From contig JAAXXJ010000020.1 in the NCBI GenBank assembly GCA_013334545.1, forward strand, positions 1 to 20,669: a DNA stretch of 20,669 bases, in the 5' to 3' direction. Below are positions 1 through 7,287 of the stretch, piece by piece (the first letter of the stretch is position 1; every line of letters begins with the position of its first letter). Under the pieces are notes generated by a model, which ran no database searches, was not told the DNA's origin, and was given only the letters and a program-made list of their open reading frames with translations. Made by a program: the position numbers and the translations under genes. This DNA is from Nitrospirota bacterium. GTDB taxonomy: Bacteria > Nitrospirota > UBA9217.

Positions 1-426
1 CTCCGGGTCCCTCCGCTCCGGGAGCGTCCCGAGGACATCCCGCTCCTGGCCGAACATTTCATCAGGAACTTCTCTGCCGTGGCAGGCAAAGTTATTCGGG
101 GATGCTCGGAAGAGGTTATCGCCGAGCTCCAGCAGATGCCGTGGCGCGGCAATGTTCGCGAGTTCGAGAACGTGCTTCAGCGCGCAGTATTCCTGTGCAG
201 CAGCGATACCGTGAGCAGGGGCGACCTCATGGTCGACCACGCCGGCCCGGCCGGCCCCCGTCCGGCAGGCAACGGCAAGCTTAAGGACATGGAAAAAGAC
301 ATGATCATGAAGACCCTGAAGGAAGTTAACGGGAACAAGGCCAAGGCCGCGAAATTGCTCGGCGTGAGCGTACGGACAGTCAGGAACAAGTTAAGCGAAT
401 ATGGGCAAAAATTGCCGGTAGGATGA
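1..426 (+). CDS. Sigma-54-dependent response regulator, C-terminal part (FlrC/FleR-type flagellar activator likely)
   Basis: The reading frame is open from base 1, so the gene starts upstream of the window. The visible 141 residues begin with LRVPPLRERPEDIPLLAEHF, the end of the AAA+ ATPase domain of NtrC-family activators. WRGNVREFENVLQRA follows, the C-terminal helical lid of that domain. The last 45 residues form a Fis-type helix-turn-helix (NGNKAKAAKLLGVSVRTVRN) that binds enhancer DNA. Such proteins hydrolyse ATP to open sigma-54 RNA polymerase promoters. The position directly upstream of flgB suggests it activates the flagellar rod and basal-body genes, as FlrC and FleR do. That role is inferred from context, because the receiver domain and GAFTGA loop lie outside the window. 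Confidence 0.9.
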   Translation, partial: LRVPPLRERPEDIPLLAEHFIRNFSAVAGKVIRGCSEEVIAELQQMPWRGNVREFENVLQRAVFLCSSDTVSRGDLMVDHAGPAGPRPAGNGKLKDMEKDMIMKTLKEVNGNKAKAAKLLGVSVRTVRNKLSEYGQKLPVG

Positions 427-440
427 AAAATATTCCTATT

Positions 441-527
441 GCGAATGGCGGATTGCGGAATGCGGATTTTTCACAATCCGAACATGCCGCGCAACATGTT
501 GATTCCATTCAGCAATCAGACATCCGC
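441..527. repeat. Imperfect inverted-repeat element between the activator gene and flgB
   Basis: Bases 441-462 and the reverse complement of 506-527 agree at 18 of 22 positions by eye. A second, alternative hairpin lies inside: GCGG(455-458)/ATG(460-462)/CGGATT(463-468) pairs with AATCCG(475-480)/CAT(483-485)/CCGC(487-490), with loop 469-474. A 10-bp palindrome CAACATGTTG is at 492-501. There is no T-run after any stem, so this is a poor intrinsic terminator. It may be a REP- or MITE-like extragenic repeat. Confidence 0.6.
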
Positions 528-541
528 ACTACGAAATACAT

Positions 542-557
542 TGGTATGGTAATTGTA
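542..557 (+). promoter_or_regulatory. Candidate sigma-54 (-24/-12) promoter for flgB
   Basis: TGGTAT (542-547), five bases, then TTGTA (553-557) has the exact spacing of the sigma-54 consensus TGGCAC-N5-TTGCA. The invariant GG is kept, but the C positions, including the -12 C, are T. Transcription would start near 567-569, just ahead of the GGAGG at 571-575, leaving a leader of only about 13 nt. The upstream gene encodes a sigma-54 activator, which makes the site plausible, but the match is imperfect. Confidence 0.4.
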
Positions 558-580
558 TTCATCAGCCTGAGGAGGTATCT

Positions 581-949
581 ATGTCGGATGGTTTCAGTAT
601 CTTAGAGCGGCTGGTGCTTCAGAGCAACGTCCGGAACGGCGTGCTGGCATCGAACATCGCGAACGTGGACACGCCGAACTACAAGGCGCGTGACGTCAAG
701 TTTGGAGAGGTCCTGGGCGCGGAGATGGGCCTTGCGTCCACGGATCCCAAACATCTGTCCGGTTCCAGTTCCGGGGCAACGGCAGAACTGCGCGTCGAAG
801 AGACACAGCCTTGGTCAGACGGCAACAATGTGGAGCTGGACCAGGAAGTGGCGAAGATGACCGAGAACGCCATGTTCTTTCAGGCGGGGATTACGCTGCT
901 CTCCAAGAAGGTCCAGATGTTCAAGAACGCCTTGCGCACGAGCGGATAA
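581..949 (+). CDS. flgB: Flagellar basal-body rod protein FlgB
   Basis: This 122-residue protein matches FlgB in length and sequence. FlgB is a proximal rod subunit between the MS ring and the distal rod, secreted by the flagellar type III exporter. The N-terminal rod-protein signature is clear: ASNIANVDTPNYKARDV at about residues 25-41, and the C-terminal helix QAGITLLSKKVQMFKNALR is typical of rod proteins. The start at 581 has a strong GGAGG at 571-575, six bases upstream. flgC follows after 49 bp. This is the first gene of the structural operon. Confidence 0.96.
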   Translation: MSDGFSILERLVLQSNVRNGVLASNIANVDTPNYKARDVKFGEVLGAEMGLASTDPKHLSGSSSGATAELRVEETQPWSDGNNVELDQEVAKMTENAMFFQAGITLLSKKVQMFKNALRTSG

Positions 950-998
950 GCAGCACAGAACTTGATCCGGCCGCTGCAGGCCAAAGAGGGAGCTTTCC

Positions 999-1412
999 AT
1001 GGATTCTTTCGGTGTATTTCATGTAAGCGCATCAGCACTGTCAGCGCAGCGGCAGCGAATGAACGTTATCGCCTCCAATCTGGCCAATGCGCATTCCACA
1101 CGGACCGCCGAAGGGGGTCCCTACCGGAGGCAGGACGTGGTGTTCACGACCGATTCCCAGCCGGCCGGCGAAGCAGGCCTTGCAGGCGTGAAGGTGGACA
1201 GCATTGTGCGCGATAACTCGCCCTTCAGCACGGTCTACGACCCGGGCCATCCCGATGCTGATCAGGATGGTTTTGTGGCAATGCCGAACGTGAACGTCAT
1301 TGAGGAGATGGTGAACATGATGATGGCCTCGCGGGCCTATGAAGCGTCGGTCACGTCGTTCAATCTGTCAAAGACCATGTTCCTGAAAACGCTGGAGCTC
1401 GGAAAGGTTTAA
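999..1412 (+). CDS. flgC: Flagellar basal-body rod protein FlgC
   Basis: The 137-residue product is a standard FlgC, a proximal rod subunit. Near the N-terminus is the rod signature MNVIASNLANAHSTRTAEGG, followed by PYRRQDVVF. The C-terminal part carries the conserved NVNVIEEMVNMMMASRAYEA stretch shared by rod and hook proteins, then a helical tail ending KTLELGKV. A purine-rich ribosome site (AGAGGGAG, about 985-992) precedes the ATG. The usual flgB-flgC-fliE order supports the call. Confidence 0.96.
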   Translation: MDSFGVFHVSASALSAQRQRMNVIASNLANAHSTRTAEGGPYRRQDVVFTTDSQPAGEAGLAGVKVDSIVRDNSPFSTVYDPGHPDADQDGFVAMPNVNVIEEMVNMMMASRAYEASVTSFNLSKTMFLKTLELGKV

Positions 1413-1415
1413 GAA

Positions 1416-1467
1416 TTTCGGATTATGTTGGCAGGGGCGGACCGCATCCGCCCTGATCCATAATTCG
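1416..1467. repeat. Intercistronic stem-loop in the flgC-fliE gap
   Basis: GGGCGGA (1435-1441) and TCCGCCC (1447-1453) form a perfect 7-bp stem with a five-base loop. The flanks 1416-1429 and 1456-1467 are also imperfectly complementary, which lengthens the structure to most of the 72-bp gap. No T-run follows. It may protect or cleave the message between cistrons, or be an extragenic repeat. Confidence 0.55.
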
Positions 1468-1484
1468 GCACCGTGGAGGAATAA

Positions 1485-1775
1485 ATGACGGATGTTAATG
1501 TTGGCAAAGTTGCATCGGGCCAGGCGCTCCCATCGTTCAAGCCGACAGGCAATGAAGCCGCTGCAGGATTCGAGGACATGATGAAAGAGGCCATGGGCAA
1601 GCTCAGCCAGGTTCAGCAGGACGCTGAAAGCGCCGTGAAGGAGCTCGCTTCGGGAGGAGACCCCACCAAGGCCATCATTGCCATGGAAAAGGCTGACATG
1701 AGCTTTCAAATGATGGTCGAGGTGCGGAATAAACTGATCTCGGCCTATCAGGAAGTCATGAGGATGCAGGTGTAG
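1485..1775 (+). CDS. fliE: Flagellar hook-basal body complex protein FliE
   Basis: The 96-residue protein fits FliE, the adaptor joining the MS ring (FliF) to the rod and one of the first substrates of the flagellar exporter. A Gly/Ser/Pro-containing N-terminus leads into FEDMMKEAMGKLSQVQQDAE. The family-typical C-terminus is AIIAMEKADMSFQMMVEVRN with KLISAYQEVMRMQV after it. The ATG at 1485 has GGAGGA at 1475-1480. It lies between flgC and fliF, as in many flagellar operons. Confidence 0.96.
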   Translation: MTDVNVGKVASGQALPSFKPTGNEAAAGFEDMMKEAMGKLSQVQQDAESAVKELASGGDPTKAIIAMEKADMSFQMMVEVRNKLISAYQEVMRMQV

Positions 1776-1787
1776 TGAGAGAAGCAC

Positions 1788-1880
1788 CAAATGACATGCA
1801 TCAAAATCCAAATAAATAACAATATCAAAGGTTCAAACGCTTGAATGGTGAGTATTGAATTTTGGCTTATTTGACATTTG
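1788..1880. repeat. AT-rich imperfect inverted repeat between fliE and fliF
   Basis: The fliE-fliF gap is much richer in A and T than the surrounding genes. CAAATGACA (1788-1796) faces TGACATTTG (1872-1880). Further in, CAATA/TCA (1820-1827) pairs with TGA/TATTG (1849-1857), and TTCAA (1832-1836) pairs with TTGAA (1841-1845). The whole folds as a long, interrupted stem centred near 1838. Repeated words of the type GGATTTGGAATTTG follow at 1885-1902. It resembles an extragenic repeat more than a terminator. Confidence 0.5.
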
Positions 1881-1917
1881 TGGATTGGGATTTGGAATTT
1901 GAAACATGAGGTGGAAT

Positions 1918-3447
1918 ATGGCTGATCTTGCTGAACAGATACGTACCCTCCCCACATCAAAGATCCTGGCTCTGCTTTTGGTCGTGGCTCTGGTGGTCAC
2001 TGCGGGGATAATGCTCGCTCTGTGGTTCCAGAAGGGCGATCAGCAGCTCCTCTTTGCCAATCTGAGCGAAGAGGACGCGGGCGCCATCATCCAAAAGCTG
2101 GGCGAACAGAGAATCCCCTACACGACCACGGCAGGCGGGATCATGGTCCCGGCCGACAAGGTGTACGAGCTCAGGATCCAGCTCGCCAGCCAGGGGCTGC
2201 CCCAGGGCGGCGGCGTGGGCTTCGAGCTCTTCGACAAGACGAGCTTCACCATGACGGACTTTGTGCAGAAGCTGAACTACCGCCGGGCGCTCCAGGGAGA
2301 GCTCGCGCGCACCATCCGGTCGCTCCTAGAAGTGGAACAGTGCCGAGTCCATCTCGCCGTGCCGGAGAAGTCCCTGTTCGTGCAGAAGGAGGAACGGCCC
2401 AAGGCATCAGTGCTGGTAAAGCTGCGCAGCGGCAGGCGGCTGACCCAGGGGCAGATCCAGGGAATCGTCCACTTGGTATCGAGCAGCGTCGAGGGTCTTG
2501 ACCCCCGGGATGTGGCTGTTGTGAACAATAACGGCGAGATGCTCACCTCCACGGTCGACGAGAACTTTGCCGCATCGAGCGGCCAGCTGGAGTACCAGCG
2601 TTCCTACGAGAAGGACCTGGAGACCCGGGTCGTCAGCATGCTCGAGCCCGTCGTGGGAAAGGAAAAAGTGCGGGCGCGCGTGGCTGCAAGCTTTGATTTT
2701 ACCAAGACGGAAAAGACCGAGGAACGCTACGACCCCGACAGCCAGGTGGCGCGGAGCGAGCAGCGAAATACGGAGAAAGCCTCGAACGGGGGCACCGGCG
2801 GGATTCCCGGCGTGACATCGAACCTGCCCGGACGGCAGCAGGCCGTTCCCCAGACCGCAGGCATGCAGTCGCGGTCGGAGAAGAAGAACGAGACGATCAA
2901 CTATGAGATCAGCAAGACCATCAGCCGTGTCGTCAGTCCCTCGAGTCAGCTCAAGCGGCTCTCGATCGTGGTCCTCGTTGACGGCGTCTACAGCGCGGCG
3001 CAGGGGTCGCAGGAAAAGAAGTACACCGCCCGCAGCGAGGAAGAGGTCCGGCAGTTCGAAGACATGGCGAAGAAGGCTGTCGGGTTCACTGCCGACCGGG
3101 GAGACGAAGTGAAGGTCGTGAATATGCCCTTCGAGGTCATTCAGCAGGAGGAGATCGCCGAGGCCGGGTCCGCCAGATCAACGGTCATGCCCGTGTTGAT
3201 GTCCGGAGCCAGGCTCCTGGTCCCGCTCGTCGCAGTCATCCTGCTCTTCCTCATGGTGATCAAACCGCTTATGAAAACGCTTACTGCGCGAGCGCCGGCA
3301 CCGCCGCAGCCCCAGGCGCTTCCCCAGACCGTAGGCGCGCTGGAAAAGGCCATGGGTGCCTCTCCCCAGGTGCAGTTGAACGAATGGGCGAAGAGGAACC
3401 CGCAGGAAGCGACAAACCTCGTCAAGGGATGGCTGGAGGAGAAATAG
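1918..3447 (+). CDS. fliF: Flagellar MS-ring protein FliF
   Basis: FliF builds the membrane MS ring that houses the export gate and carries the switch. The product is about 509 residues, near the usual 520-560. It has a first membrane span in ILALLLVVALVVTAGIMLAL, ring-building motifs (LFANLSEEDAGAII, GFELFDKTSFTMTDFVQKLN, LARTIRSL, VHLAVPEKSLF) and a second span near residues 425-445 (LLVPLVAVILLFLMVIKPL). The cytoplasmic tail that binds FliG is about 60 residues and ends VKGWLEEK. I prefer ATG 1918 because GAGG at 1908-1911 is well spaced for it. ATG 1906, four codons earlier, has only a weak site. The stop abuts the fliG start. Confidence 0.96.
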   Translation: MADLAEQIRTLPTSKILALLLVVALVVTAGIMLALWFQKGDQQLLFANLSEEDAGAIIQKLGEQRIPYTTTAGGIMVPADKVYELRIQLASQGLPQGGGVGFELFDKTSFTMTDFVQKLNYRRALQGELARTIRSLLEVEQCRVHLAVPEKSLFVQKEERPKASVLVKLRSGRRLTQGQIQGIVHLVSSSVEGLDPRDVAVVNNNGEMLTSTVDENFAASSGQLEYQRSYEKDLETRVVSMLEPVVGKEKVRARVAASFDFTKTEKTEERYDPDSQVARSEQRNTEKASNGGTGGIPGVTSNLPGRQQAVPQTAGMQSRSEKKNETINYEISKTISRVVSPSSQLKRLSIVVLVDGVYSAAQGSQEKKYTARSEEEVRQFEDMAKKAVGFTADRGDEVKVVNMPFEVIQQEEIAEAGSARSTVMPVLMSGARLLVPLVAVILLFLMVIKPLMKTLTARAPAPPQPQALPQTVGALEKAMGASPQVQLNEWAKRNPQEATNLVKGWLEEK

Positions 3448-4431
3448 ATGTCGTTAAAAGGGCATGAAAAAGCCGCCATCTTTCTGAGCTCCCTCAGCGA
3501 GGACACCGCGGCTGACGTGTTGAAGGGCCTTGACGTCAAGGACATCGGCAAGATCACGATGCACATGACCAGGCTCAAGACGGTCACGAAAACCACGATG
3601 GAGAGCGTCCTGCAGGAGGCGACCGAAAGCATGACCCGCGGAGATGTCCGCATGGGGGGAGAAAATTTCGTCAAAAAAGTGCTGTCCAAGGGGCTGGGAG
3701 AGGACGGGGCGAACAAGATGCTTGAGCTGGCCTCCAAAGAAGGACCGCTCGAGTCGCTCCGGTGGGTCGATGCCAAGACCCTGGTCAACTTCCTCGTCAC
3801 CGAGCATCCCCAGACCATTGCGTTAATCATCTGCCTCCTTGACCCGGCCCAGGCAGCGGAGGTGATGCAGGCGCTGCCGGACAACATCAAGGTCGATGTG
3901 GCCATGCGCATCGCAACGACGGAACGGATCCCGGAAAATGCGATCGAGGACCTGAAAGAAGTGCTCAAGGGCCAGCTTGACATGGGGAAGAACAAGGGGA
4001 AGAAGCTCGGCGGGTCACGGACGGTCGCTGAGATCCTGAACCAGTGCGACCGTGCGACAGAACAGGCCGTCATCGGGAAGATAGAGGAGCAGAACAACGT
4101 TCTCGCGGACTCGATCCGGAAGCTCATGTTCGTATTCGACGATCTTGCGAAGGTCGACGACCGCGGCATCCAGATGATCCTCAAAGAAGCAAGCACCGAA
4201 GAGCTGACGCTCGCTCTGAAAACGACTTCGGAAGCGCTCAAGGAAAAGATATTCAAGAACATGTCCCAGCGCGCCGCCGGGATCCTCAAGGAAGACATGC
4301 AGACCCGCGGGCCGGTCAAGGTCTCGGATGTGGACAAAGCGCAGCAGAACATCGTGAAGATCGCGCGCAAGCTCGAGGCCGAAGGCAAGCTGATGCTTGC
4401 AGGACGAGGCGGTGAAGAACTTGTTGTATAA
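3448..4431 (+). CDS. fliG: Flagellar motor switch protein FliG
   Basis: FliG (327 residues, normal length) links FliF to the C ring and meets the stator to produce torque. The middle domain has the conserved EHPQ motif at residues 119-122, followed by TIALIICLLDPAQAAEVMQ. The C-terminal domain carries the charged torque helix in about 260-285 (KEKIFKNMSQRAAGILKEDM) that faces MotA. The ATG directly follows the fliF stop, with GGAGGAG inside the end of fliF. The gene overlaps fliH, so the two are likely coupled in translation. Confidence 0.97.
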   Translation: MSLKGHEKAAIFLSSLSEDTAADVLKGLDVKDIGKITMHMTRLKTVTKTTMESVLQEATESMTRGDVRMGGENFVKKVLSKGLGEDGANKMLELASKEGPLESLRWVDAKTLVNFLVTEHPQTIALIICLLDPAQAAEVMQALPDNIKVDVAMRIATTERIPENAIEDLKEVLKGQLDMGKNKGKKLGGSRTVAEILNQCDRATEQAVIGKIEEQNNVLADSIRKLMFVFDDLAKVDDRGIQMILKEASTEELTLALKTTSEALKEKIFKNMSQRAAGILKEDMQTRGPVKVSDVDKAQQNIVKIARKLEAEGKLMLAGRGGEELVV

Positions 4432-5014
4432 AGGACAGGCAAAACCGGGCGCTGACCTCGCTCGTTTCGACATGCCGCTGCTCAAGGACGACTACTCCGT
4501 TGGCCTCAGCTCCGACCATGCCGAGCGCGAGGCCTATACGCGCGCCTATGCCTCCGGTGAGAAGGCCGGATTTGAAATGGGCGAGCAGCGCGCACAGGTC
4601 CTGCTGGACAAGGTGGAAGGCCTTATCCGTGAGCTCACCACGCTCAAAAGCGCGATCATCAAGGAGGTCGAACCGCAATGCGTCGAACTGGCGCTCTCCT
4701 TGGCCCGGAAAATCCTTGTCAGGGAACTGGCCGTCAATCCAGACGAGCTCGTAAAAATGGCAAAGGAGGGGCTCCTGCGTCTGGAACGGACCGGCCAGAT
4801 CACGATCAAGGTTAACCCGGCATTGTATGACTTCTTCACCAAGCACAAGCCCGAGCTGGTCCGCATCCATCCCGATATCGTTTTTGACGCCGACCCCTCG
4901 GTGTCGAAGTTCGGGACCATTGTCATGGGACCGGTCGAGGACGTGGTGACCGACGTGGACGAGCAGCTGAAGAACATCATCAAGGACATGGTGGACCGCC
5001 GTGGCGCTGATTGA
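4412..5014 (+). CDS. fliH: Flagellar assembly protein FliH
   Basis: FliH is the stalk-like regulator of the export ATPase FliI and tethers it to the C ring. The roughly 200-residue product has the expected layout: an extended N-terminus, a central helical segment (EREAYTRAYASGEKAGFEMG, then QRAQVLLDKVEGLIRE), and a C-terminal domain with LALSLARKILVRELAVNPDE typical of FliH/HrpE. I chose GTG 4412, preceded by AGGA at 4401-4404. TTG 4397 in the same frame is possible and adds five residues. It overlaps fliG by 20 bp and fliI by 14 bp. Confidence 0.92.
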   Translation: MKNLLYKGQAKPGADLARFDMPLLKDDYSVGLSSDHAEREAYTRAYASGEKAGFEMGEQRAQVLLDKVEGLIRELTTLKSAIIKEVEPQCVELALSLARKILVRELAVNPDELVKMAKEGLLRLERTGQITIKVNPALYDFFTKHKPELVRIHPDIVFDADPSVSKFGTIVMGPVEDVVTDVDEQLKNIIKDMVDRRGAD

Positions 5015-6326
5015 TCTTGCTCCCTATATCGATGGGCTTGCCGACACTGATCCCATGAAGGTCTACGGCAGGGTAATCGAGATCACTGGTATAGTCGTCA
5101 AAGCGACCGGTGTGAAAGCAAGCATCGGCGAGTCCTGCCGCATCATTTCAGGTAGCGTTGCTCTTGATGCTGAGGTCGTCGGCTTCCGGGACGGCAAAGT
5201 GCTGCTCATGGCCATCGGCGACCTGTCGGACATCAAATCCGGAAGCCGGGTCCTGCCCGTGGGCAAGAAGGTCTCGATCCGCGTCTCCCCATCCCTGATC
5301 GGGCGGGTGATCAATGACCGCGGCGAGCCCATTGACGGCAGGGGTCCCATCGGCGGTACTGACTACCCGCTCACCTCGACGACGCCGCATCCGCTCAAGC
5401 GGCGGCGGATCACCGAGCCCATTGATCTTGGCGTGCGGGCCATCAACGGTCTGCTCACCTGCGGCAAGGGCCAGCGCATCGGCATCATGGCCGGATCGGG
5501 CGTCGGCAAAAGCGTGCTGCTCGGGATGATGGCAAGGTACACCGCAGCGTCGGTGAACGTCATTGCCATGATCGGCGAACGCGGACGCGAGGTCCGGGAG
5601 TTCATCGAGAAGGACCTCGGCGAAGAAGGACTGAAGCGTTCGATCATCGTTGTGTCCACATCGGAGCAGCCGCCGCTGGCCAAGGTGCGCGGCGCCTTTG
5701 CGGCGACGGCCATCGCCGAATATTTCCGCGACCGTGGAGAGGATGTGCTGATGTTGATGGATTCCCTGACCCGCGTGGCCATGGCACAGCGCGAGATCGG
5801 ACTTGCTACCGGTGAACCTCCGACCTCCAAGGGCTACACGCCGTCGGTGTTCGCGCTGCTGCCCAAGCTGCTCGAACGGGTCGGCACCTCCGAAGGCAAG
5901 GGGAGCATAACCGGGCTCTATACCGTGCTCGTCGAAGGAGATGACCTGACGGACCCTGTCTCCGATTCGGCCCGGTCGATCCTGGACGGACATATCGTCC
6001 TGTCCAGGGACCTCGCCATGGAAAACCACTATCCGGCCATCGACGTGCTGCAAAGCATCAGCAGGGTCATGCCCGATATCGTGGACGCCAGGCACAAGGA
6101 ACTGGCAGCGCGGTTCATGGAGACCATGGCCATCTTCAAGAAGGCCGAGGACATGATCAATCTCGGCGCATACAAGGAAGGCTCTAATCCGAAGATCGAT
6201 CTTGCCGTCGGCATGATCGACAAACTGAAGGCTTACCTGAGGCAGGGAATGCATGATCGCCGCGACCTTGCGGACAGTCTGCAGGGGCTGCATTTCCTGT
6301 TCGAAGACGCCGGGGCGAAGGCATGA
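5001..6326 (+). CDS. fliI: Flagellum-specific ATPase FliI
   Basis: FliI is the hexameric ATPase of the flagellar type III exporter, related to the F1 beta subunit. It unfolds and releases substrates at the membrane. The 441-residue length is standard. The Walker A motif GSGVGKS is at 165-171, the Walker B segment VLMLMD at 249-254, with the family signature REIGLATGEPPTSKGYTPSV after it. ERGREVREFIE at about 193-203 is also typical. The start is a GTG at 5001, inside the end of fliH. The stop overlaps the fliJ start as ATGA. Confidence 0.97.
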   Translation: MALIDLAPYIDGLADTDPMKVYGRVIEITGIVVKATGVKASIGESCRIISGSVALDAEVVGFRDGKVLLMAIGDLSDIKSGSRVLPVGKKVSIRVSPSLIGRVINDRGEPIDGRGPIGGTDYPLTSTTPHPLKRRRITEPIDLGVRAINGLLTCGKGQRIGIMAGSGVGKSVLLGMMARYTAASVNVIAMIGERGREVREFIEKDLGEEGLKRSIIVVSTSEQPPLAKVRGAFAATAIAEYFRDRGEDVLMLMDSLTRVAMAQREIGLATGEPPTSKGYTPSVFALLPKLLERVGTSEGKGSITGLYTVLVEGDDLTDPVSDSARSILDGHIVLSRDLAMENHYPAIDVLQSISRVMPDIVDARHKELAARFMETMAIFKKAEDMINLGAYKEGSNPKIDLAVGMIDKLKAYLRQGMHDRRDLADSLQGLHFLFEDAGAKA

Positions 6327-6763
6327 CCAGAGAAAAGATGGTATGCAAGGTCCTTGAGGTGAAGGGGATAAAGCGCGAGCAGCTCGAGGCCGAGGTGCGG
6401 AAGGCCCGCACGACGCTGGCCGCCGAACAACAGAGGCTGCAGGACCTTGAGCAGGCCTATAAAGCGAACAGTGTCGAGCTGACCGACCGGCAGATAGCGG
6501 GCACGCTCCCCGTCCGCGAAATGGATGTCTATTACGGCTATTTAAAGCACGTCGCCAGACAGATCCAGCAGCAAAAGGAGCTCATCGTGATCCGCCAGCG
6601 CGAGGTTGCCGAGCGGGAAAAATGGATGGTCGAGGCCTATAAAGAACAGCGGCTGGTCGAGATCCTGCGTGACAAGATCGTCTGTCAGGAGGCAAAACTG
6701 GCGGGACAGGCTGAACAGAAGGACAGGGACGCCGAATTTATCATGAGGAAAACAGAGCGATGA
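6323..6763 (+). CDS. fliJ: Flagellar export protein FliJ
   Basis: FliJ is the coiled-coil stalk that sits in the FliI ring and recycles export chaperones. The 146-residue product is almost wholly helical and charged: QLEAEVRKARTTLAAEQQRL and QQQKELIVIRQREVAEREKW are long heptad-like stretches. The length matches the family. The gene starts within the fliI stop (ATGA) and ends within the start of the next gene in the same way. Sequence in this family is poorly conserved, so position after fliI carries much of the weight. Confidence 0.92.
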   Translation: MTREKMVCKVLEVKGIKREQLEAEVRKARTTLAAEQQRLQDLEQAYKANSVELTDRQIAGTLPVREMDVYYGYLKHVARQIQQQKELIVIRQREVAEREKWMVEAYKEQRLVEILRDKIVCQEAKLAGQAEQKDRDAEFIMRKTER

Positions 6764-7287
6764 AAAAGGCAGAAGCCGGAAGTAAGGAGCCAGCATCCAG
6801 AAAGCAGAGACAAAACAGGAAGCGCGAGCTTGTTGTCTTTTGTCTGAATTTCGTATGTTGTCTTCTCGCCGCCGTTGCTTTCGCCCAGGAGGATTCCCTC
6901 AGGCTTGTCGAGGAAAAGCGCCTGGAGCTCAAAGAACGGGAAGACGCGCTCAAGCGGGACGAGCTGCGGCTTACGGCCCTCAAAAAGGAGGTGGACGAGA
7001 AGATCCAGTCCTATACCGACCTACTCGCCCGCGTCGAGGCCGCGCTCAAGCGTGTGGAGCAGGTGAAGGGCGACAAGATCGAAAATGTGGTGAAAGCCTA
7101 TGAGGCCATGCCTGCCGAGGATGCAGCCGCCAGACTGGCTGCTCTTGATAACGACACGGCGCTGCTCATCATGACCAGGATGAAAAGTAAAAAAGTCGGT
7201 GCTGCGATCGCGCTCATGGAGCCGCACAAGGCCGCCGTGCTCACGAAATACATGACGGTCCTGGCAATAAAGAACAAGGCACCATGA
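6760..7287 (+). CDS. MotE-like protein (coiled coil plus MgtE N-terminal-like domain)
   Basis: The 175-residue product has a basic N-terminus, one hydrophobic segment (about residues 25-42, VVFCLNFVCCLLAAVAFAQ) that acts as a signal peptide or anchor, a charged coiled coil (about 45-110), and a C-terminal helical domain (KIENVVKAYEAMPAEDAAAR, then LIMTRMKSKKVGAAIALMEP). That domain resembles the MgtE N-terminal repeat found in MotE and in proteins encoded after fliJ in many flagellar operons. MotE in rhizobia is a periplasmic partner of the MotC motility protein. A similar role with the MotAB-type stators of this locus is an inference. Start and stop each overlap a neighbour by 4 bp. Confidence 0.8.
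   Translation: MKKAEAGSKEPASRKQRQNRKRELVVFCLNFVCCLLAAVAFAQEDSLRLVEEKRLELKEREDALKRDELRLTALKKEVDEKIQSYTDLLARVEAALKRVEQVKGDKIENVVKAYEAMPAEDAAARLAALDNDTALLIMTRMKSKKVGAAIALMEPHKAAVLTKYMTVLAIKNKAP

Noticed and set aside
1502..1514. TGGCAA...TTGCA resembling a sigma-54 promoter
   Set aside because: The spacer between the two elements is two bases instead of five, and it lies within fliE.
3141..4442. Minus-strand open frame of 433 codons
   Set aside because: It is antisense to fliF and fliG. The Ser/Arg-rich translation has no domain, and fliG is beyond doubt.
5148..6293. Minus-strand open frame of 381 codons
   Set aside because: It is antisense to fliI, which has both Walker motifs. The His/Asp-rich translation looks like a mirror of GC-rich codons.
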